Part shown: positions 59,863 through 64,000 of the stretch, piece after piece
Numbering within the stretch: position 1 is the stretch's first letter
How the letters are laid out: each line of letters starts with the position of its first letter
Source: Streptomyces sp. NBC_01232
Lineage (GTDB): Bacteria > Actinomycetota > Actinomycetes > Streptomycetales > Streptomycetaceae
Length of the DNA stretch: 64,000 bases
Reading direction: 5' to 3'
Assembly: GCF_035989885.1 (NCBI RefSeq)
Contig: NZ_CP108518.1
Span: 8,237,001-8,301,000 of the forward strand
The notes under the pieces: generated by a model
Seen by the model: the letters and a program-made list of their open reading frames with translations, nothing else
The model's database searches: none
What the model was told of the DNA's origin: nothing
Position numbers and translations under genes: made by a program

Positions 59863-61950
59863 ATGGGAGCGATCGACGGGTCGGAGACCAGTGGGCTCAG
59901 GCCCGGCATGTCCGGGGTCACCCCGCCGAGCGGACTGCTCGACGTCCTGAACGTCGCGGCGGTCGTCCTCGACTCCGAAGGGCGGGTCGCCCTGTGGAGC
60001 CCGCAGGCCGAGCAGCTGTTCGGCTGGACGGCCGCGGAGGCGCTGGGCCAGCCGGCCGCCCGGCTGCTCGCCGCAAAGGAGCACGTGGGCCTCGTCACGG
60101 AGCTGTTCGCACGCGTCATGGGAGGCGCGGGCGACTGGGCGGGCGCCTTCCCGGTACGGCGCAGGGACGGCACCACGCGCCTGGTGGAGTTCCGCAACAT
60201 GCGGCTGCTCGACGAGCACGGCGACATGTACGCCCTGGGCATCGCGACCGACCGTACGAGGCTGCGCCAGCTGGAGCGGGACCTCGCGCTGTCCGCGCGC
60301 CTGGTGGCCCAGTCCCCGATCGGGCTCGCCGTCCTGGACACCGAGCTGCGGTACGTGCTCGTCAACCCGACGCTGGAGCGGATCAACGGGCTGCCCGCCG
60401 AACAGCACATAGGCCGGGGCGTCCGCGAGGCCCTGGCCTTCCTGGACGACGCGGAGGCCGCCGAGTCGGCCATGCGCCAGGTCCTGGCCACCGGAACCCC
60501 GCTGCTCGAACAGTTCACGGCCGGCCGCGCCCACGGCGGCGAGCGCACCGAACACGCCTGGTCGGTGTCCTACTACCGGCTGGAGGACGCCACCGGCCGG
60601 GTCCTGGGCCTGGCCACCTCCGTGGTGGACGTCACCCAGAGTCACCAGGCGGCCCTCGAGATCGCCCGCAGCCGCCGCCGCCTCGCCCTCATCGCGGACG
60701 CCACCGTCCGCATCGGCACCACCCTCGACCTCGACCAGACCGCCCGTGAGCTCGCCGACGTCGTCGTGCCCGAGCTCGCGGACATCGCCGCCGTCGACAT
60801 CCTCGACTCCGTCCTCGAAGGCAGGCCGACCCTGAGGTCCTCCGCCCACGAGCCCGCCGTGTTCCGCGCACTGGCCCTCGCGGCGGCCTACCCCAGCGAC
60901 GCCGTCCGCGCCGCCGACCCGCCGGGGGACATCGCCCGCTACGCCGCGGACCGGCTGGTCACCCAGTCCGTGACCACCGGCCACCCCGTCCTCGTCGCCC
61001 ACGTGCACGCCCAGGACATCTCGCGCATCGCCCGCGACAGCACCGCCGCCAACCTGCTGACCCGTGCCGGACTGCGCTCCTACCTGGCCGTCCCGCTCAT
61101 CGCCCGCGGCGAGGTCCTCGGCGCCCTCGACCTCAAACGCACCCGCAACCCGCTGCCGTTCAACGACGACGACATCGTGCTGGCCGGGGAACTCGCCGCC
61201 CGCGCCGCCGTGTGCATCGACAACGCCCGCTGGTACCGCAACGCACACCACACCGCCCTCGCTCTTCAGCACCACCTCCTCCCGCACAACCCGCCGCCCA
61301 CCCCCGGTCTGGAAGTCGCCTACCGGTACCGGCCCGCCGCGGCCAGCAGTGAGATCGGGGGCGACTGGTTCGACGCCATCGCCGGACCGGACGACACCAC
61401 CGTCCTCGTGGTCGGAGACGTCATGGGCAGCGGTATCAACGCCGCCGCCAGCATGGGACAACTGCGCACCGCGACCCGCACCCTCGCCGAACTCGCGCTC
61501 GACCCGCCCCAGGTGCTCCACCAGCTGGACCACACGACCGCCGCGCTGGAGGAGACCATCGCCACGTGCGTCTACGTCGTCTTCGACCCGCACGCCGCCC
61601 AGTGCCGGGTCGCCCTCGCCGGCCATCTGCCGCCCGTCCTCATCCGCGCCGGACAGCGCCCCCGACTGCTCGACCTGCCCACCGGAGCACCGCTCGGCGT
61701 GGGCGGCATCCCCTTCGAATCCACCGCCATCGCCCTGGACCCCGGCGACCAGCTCGTCCTCTACACCGACGGCCTGGTCGAGACCCGCGACCAGCCCATC
61801 GACGAACGCCTCGACCTGCTGCTGACCCTGCTCGCCGACACCGGGCGGCCGCTGGAGGAGACCTGCGACCGCCTCCTGGACTCCCTGCGCCGCACCGACG
61901 ACCACGACGACGTCGCCCTGGTCATCGCCCGCGCGAGACCCCTGCCGTAA
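59863..61950 (+). CDS. PAS-PAS-GAF-SpoIIE (PP2C-type) phosphatase
   Basis: 695 residues from ATG 59863, supported by an AAGGAG site eight bases upstream; two earlier in-frame starts lack one. Two N-terminal PAS domains (AVVLDSEGRVALWSP; GLAVLDTELRYVLVNP), a GAF domain (AAVDILDSV ... SYLAVPLIARGEVLGALDLKR) and a C-terminal SpoIIE-type phosphatase (EIGGDWFDAIAGPDDTTVLVVGDVMGSGINAAASMGQLR, LVLYTDGLVETRDQPI, DDHDDVALVIAR). It is a cytoplasmic sensor likely to dephosphorylate an anti-anti-sigma factor. Such a partner is not in this window. Confidence 0.9.
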   Translation: MGAIDGSETSGLRPGMSGVTPPSGLLDVLNVAAVVLDSEGRVALWSPQAEQLFGWTAAEALGQPAARLLAAKEHVGLVTELFARVMGGAGDWAGAFPVRRRDGTTRLVEFRNMRLLDEHGDMYALGIATDRTRLRQLERDLALSARLVAQSPIGLAVLDTELRYVLVNPTLERINGLPAEQHIGRGVREALAFLDDAEAAESAMRQVLATGTPLLEQFTAGRAHGGERTEHAWSVSYYRLEDATGRVLGLATSVVDVTQSHQAALEIARSRRRLALIADATVRIGTTLDLDQTARELADVVVPELADIAAVDILDSVLEGRPTLRSSAHEPAVFRALALAAAYPSDAVRAADPPGDIARYAADRLVTQSVTTGHPVLVAHVHAQDISRIARDSTAANLLTRAGLRSYLAVPLIARGEVLGALDLKRTRNPLPFNDDDIVLAGELAARAAVCIDNARWYRNAHHTALALQHHLLPHNPPPTPGLEVAYRYRPAAASSEIGGDWFDAIAGPDDTTVLVVGDVMGSGINAAASMGQLRTATRTLAELALDPPQVLHQLDHTTAALEETIATCVYVVFDPHAAQCRVALAGHLPPVLIRAGQRPRLLDLPTGAPLGVGGIPFESTAIALDPGDQLVLYTDGLVETRDQPIDERLDLLLTLLADTGRPLEETCDRLLDSLRRTDDHDDVALVIARARPLP

Positions 61951-62077
61951 GCCGCAGCGCGGCCCGTCCGGTGTGCCACAATGCGGATTCGAGCGACTGG
62001 CGGCCCGGAGATGGAAACGACCATCGGGAAGCACACGCGCGGGAGCCGACCGCCTGGGCTGCCGCGGGAGTGTCGCC

Positions 62078-62881
62078 ATGAACGCTTTCACCGATGTCGA
62101 CCGCAGCGGTCGCGGCCCGGAACTCCTCCACTACCTCGACGACGCACACCGCGGACTGGCCGCGCCCAAGGGCGTGATGCGCGCGGGCCTGGACGTACCG
62201 GCGGGCCATGACGTCCTGGACCTGGGCTGCGGTGCGGGACACGAACTGGTCGAGCTGGAGCGCACCGGACGGTGCGCGTTCGGCGCGGACTCCAGCCGCC
62301 TGATGCTGGACGCGAGCCGACAGCGCCTGGAGGCCCTCGGGCTCCCGGTCCGTCTCGTCCGCGCCGACGCCCACCGCCTGCCCTACGCCGACGGGGCCTT
62401 CGCCGGTTGCCGCGTCGAACGCCTCCTCCAGCATGTCGACGACCCCGCCGCCGTCCTCGCGGAAGCACACCGGGTACTGCGCCCGGGCGGAAGCCTCGCG
62501 GTCCTGGAGCCGGACTGGGCGTCCCTCGCCCTGGCGTCCGAGGACCCGGAGGCGGCGCGCATCATCGCCGACGCCGTCGGCGGCCACGTTCCGCACCGCC
62601 GGATGGGCCGGGAGCTGCGCGGTCTGCTCGTTGCGGCGGGCTTCGCCGACGTACGCGTCGAGGTCGAGCTCGTCGTCTACACGTCGGTGACGGAGCTGTC
62701 CCACGTCATCTCCCTGGAACGGGCCGCACACGCGGCGTGGACCGGAGGCCTGATCCCGCAGGAGCGTGCGCAGGTGCTGCTCCGTGAACAGCACCTGCTG
62801 TCGGAGTCCGGCGCCTTCCACGCCACGTTCCAGCGCACCACGGTCGCCTGGGCCCGGCGTCCTCCCGCCACAGGTCAGTGA
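62078..62881 (+). CDS. Class I SAM-dependent methyltransferase
   Basis: 267 residues from ATG 62078 (GGGAG site). Motif I HDVLDLGCGAGHELVELERTGR, motif II VERLLQHVDDPAAVLAEAHRVL and motif III RPGGSLAVLEPDW. UbiE-like small-molecule type; the substrate is not evident. Confidence 0.85.
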   Translation: MNAFTDVDRSGRGPELLHYLDDAHRGLAAPKGVMRAGLDVPAGHDVLDLGCGAGHELVELERTGRCAFGADSSRLMLDASRQRLEALGLPVRLVRADAHRLPYADGAFAGCRVERLLQHVDDPAAVLAEAHRVLRPGGSLAVLEPDWASLALASEDPEAARIIADAVGGHVPHRRMGRELRGLLVAAGFADVRVEVELVVYTSVTELSHVISLERAAHAAWTGGLIPQERAQVLLREQHLLSESGAFHATFQRTTVAWARRPPATGQ

Positions 62882-62908
62882 CCTGCGGCGACTGTTATCG
62901 TCCGGGGT

Positions 62909-63433
62909 ATGCCCGAGCTCATAGTCCCCACCTCCCGCCTGTACACGTCCTGGCTCGCCGCGCGGGCGGAATGGGGACCCGACGCCCACATGGACGGCGG
63001 CGGGCTCGGCTCCGACGACGACGTGGACACCCCGGAGGGCTTCGCGGCCTGGGTGGAGCGACTGCACCGGTACGGGGACCGCACGGCGCCGGTCGACCAC
63101 GGCCGCGTCCACGCGACCTACTGGTGGATCGCCGAGGGCGACGAGTATCTGGGCGCCATCGACCTGCGGCACCACCTGAACGGCTTCCTCCTCGACGCGG
63201 GCGGCCACATCGGCTACGGCATCAGGCCCTCGGCCCGCCGCCGGGGCCTGGCCACGTGGGCCCTGGCCGCCGTCCTGCACGAGGCGCGCCTCATGGGCAT
63301 GGACCGGGTCCTGCTGACCTGTGACCCGGACAACGAGGGGTCGGTCCGCACGATCGAGGGCAACGGCGGAGTGCTCGAGGACGTCCGCGAAACCCTGATC
63401 GGCCCGAAGCGGCGCTACTGGATCGATCTCTAG
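62909..63433 (+). CDS. GNAT-family N-acetyltransferase
   Basis: 174 residues from ATG 62909. The acetyl-CoA loop RPSARRRGLATWALAAVLHEA and beta4/beta5 strands (IGYGIRPSARRR; RVLLTCDPDNEGSVRTIEGNGGVLED) are characteristic of the RimJ/Rml-type subgroup. Likely acetylates an amine; substrate unknown. Twenty-seven bases separate it from the methyltransferase upstream. Confidence 0.88.
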   Translation: MPELIVPTSRLYTSWLAARAEWGPDAHMDGGGLGSDDDVDTPEGFAAWVERLHRYGDRTAPVDHGRVHATYWWIAEGDEYLGAIDLRHHLNGFLLDAGGHIGYGIRPSARRRGLATWALAAVLHEARLMGMDRVLLTCDPDNEGSVRTIEGNGGVLEDVRETLIGPKRRYWIDL

Positions 63434-63502
63434 CCCGTCCCGGCGGTGCGGGACCCTGCCGTTCCCACTGCGGCGCGGCCGCGGTGGGTCGATAGTGGGG
63501 CT

Positions 63503-64000
63503 GTGGGCGAAAGGCCTGAGGGACCCGGGCAGGGCGGTGCCGAAGACGGCACGGCCTGGTCCGGACGCGCCGGTGCGCAGGCCTTCGCGGCGGTCGACGC
63601 GGCCACGGACCGGCTGCTCGGGTATCCCTTCGTCTTCCGGGAGCTGTCCCGCCGGATCGGCGCCGGCGAGGTCCTGGTGGACTACGGATGCGGACCGGGC
63701 AAGGTCGCCGACGAGGCGGCCCGGCGGCTCGGCGCCCGGGTGCTGGGTGTGGACACCTCCCCGGAGATGCTGGCACTGGCCCGCGGCTCGGCGACCGCGG
63801 TGGCCGAGTACCACCTGGTCGAAAACGGGCGCGCGAGCGGACTGGTGGACGGTTGCGCGGACGCCGTGATGTGCAATCACGTACTGGCGTCGCTCCCGGC
63901 CGAGGAGGCGGTGCTCGAGGTGTTCACCGAGATCCGCCGACTCCTGCGGCCGGACGCCCCGTTCGTGCTGCTGTCCACCGATCCCGCCTGCAGCGGCACG
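63503..64000 (+). CDS. SAM-dependent methyltransferase, 3'-truncated by window edge
   Basis: Open frame from the GTG at 63503 to the end of the window, 166 codons. Motif I VLVDYGCGPGKVADEAARRLGARV, acidic GVDTSPEMLALAR and motif II ADAVMCNHVLASLP, motif III EIRRLLRPDAPFVLLSTD are complete. The C-terminus lies beyond the window. Confidence 0.8.
   Translation, partial: MGERPEGPGQGGAEDGTAWSGRAGAQAFAAVDAATDRLLGYPFVFRELSRRIGAGEVLVDYGCGPGKVADEAARRLGARVLGVDTSPEMLALARGSATAVAEYHLVENGRASGLVDGCADAVMCNHVLASLPAEEAVLEVFTEIRRLLRPDAPFVLLSTDPACSGT

Noticed and set aside
61922..63880. 652-codon minus-strand frame
   Set aside because: Antisense of a methyltransferase and an acetyltransferase with clear motifs.

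Overview
The window is very GC-rich, with long G/C-ending-codon genes, GTG and TTG starts, a rodlin (a spore/aerial-hypha coat protein found in streptomycetes), lipobox and Tat-like signals, SpoIIE-type and kinase regulators and sparse intergenic hairpin terminators. All of this points to a Streptomyces or close relative. No phage, plasmid, rRNA, CRISPR or insertion-sequence transposase gene is visible. The content looks like an ordinary-to-accessory chromosomal stretch with many small regulatory and secreted functions.

Left part (1-18000): a truncated hypothetical gene, a HAD-like protein, then an intergenic pair of back-to-back inverted-repeat elements (1344-1674) that look like MITEs. A repeat-bearing lipoprotein, a secreted carboxylesterase and a membrane protein follow. 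Next is a compact type III polyketide operon (PKS, isoprenylcysteine-methyltransferase-like enzyme, FAD reductase/oxygenase; 5349-8048) divergent from a UbiA prenyltransferase. After it come a PHP-domain protein, the ohrR/ohr peroxide pair with its operator, an FAD monooxygenase, a VWA/partner membrane pair and a D,D-carboxypeptidase with long acidic repeats.

Middle (18000-34500): acyltransferase, 2OG oxygenase, PhzF, GNAT, an ECF42-like sigma factor coupled to its DGPF protein, a serine hydrolase, divergent acyl-CoA-ligase-like and methyltransferase genes, a rodlin with a strong terminator, a tryptophan-2,3-dioxygenase-like protein, and a complete cyanate-detoxification locus (cynS, cynT, divergent cynR).

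Right part (34500-64000): a 1169-residue secreted protease in which an M4 (thermolysin-type) and an M28 (aminopeptidase-type) catalytic domain are joined, with a divergent LysR gene. Then come a serine-hydrolase-fold protein lacking the catalytic lysine, a mannosyltransferase-like membrane protein, an ECF sigma/membrane protein pair, initiator tRNA-Met, a cold-shock protein, and a SoxR-like regulator with a well-formed 19-bp-spacer promoter for a divergent MFS exporter. A decayed two-component pair (47249-48507) lies near RNase H. The most distinctive locus is 50665-55845: a lipoprotein followed by two tandem membrane Ser/Thr kinases, each fused through a Tat-like membrane segment to an extracytoplasmic Leu/Ile/Val-type substrate-binding domain. 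It is followed by a YciO protein, an intact two-component system, a PAP2 phosphatase, a PAS/GAF/SpoIIE phosphatase and methyltransferase/acetyltransferase genes up to the right edge.
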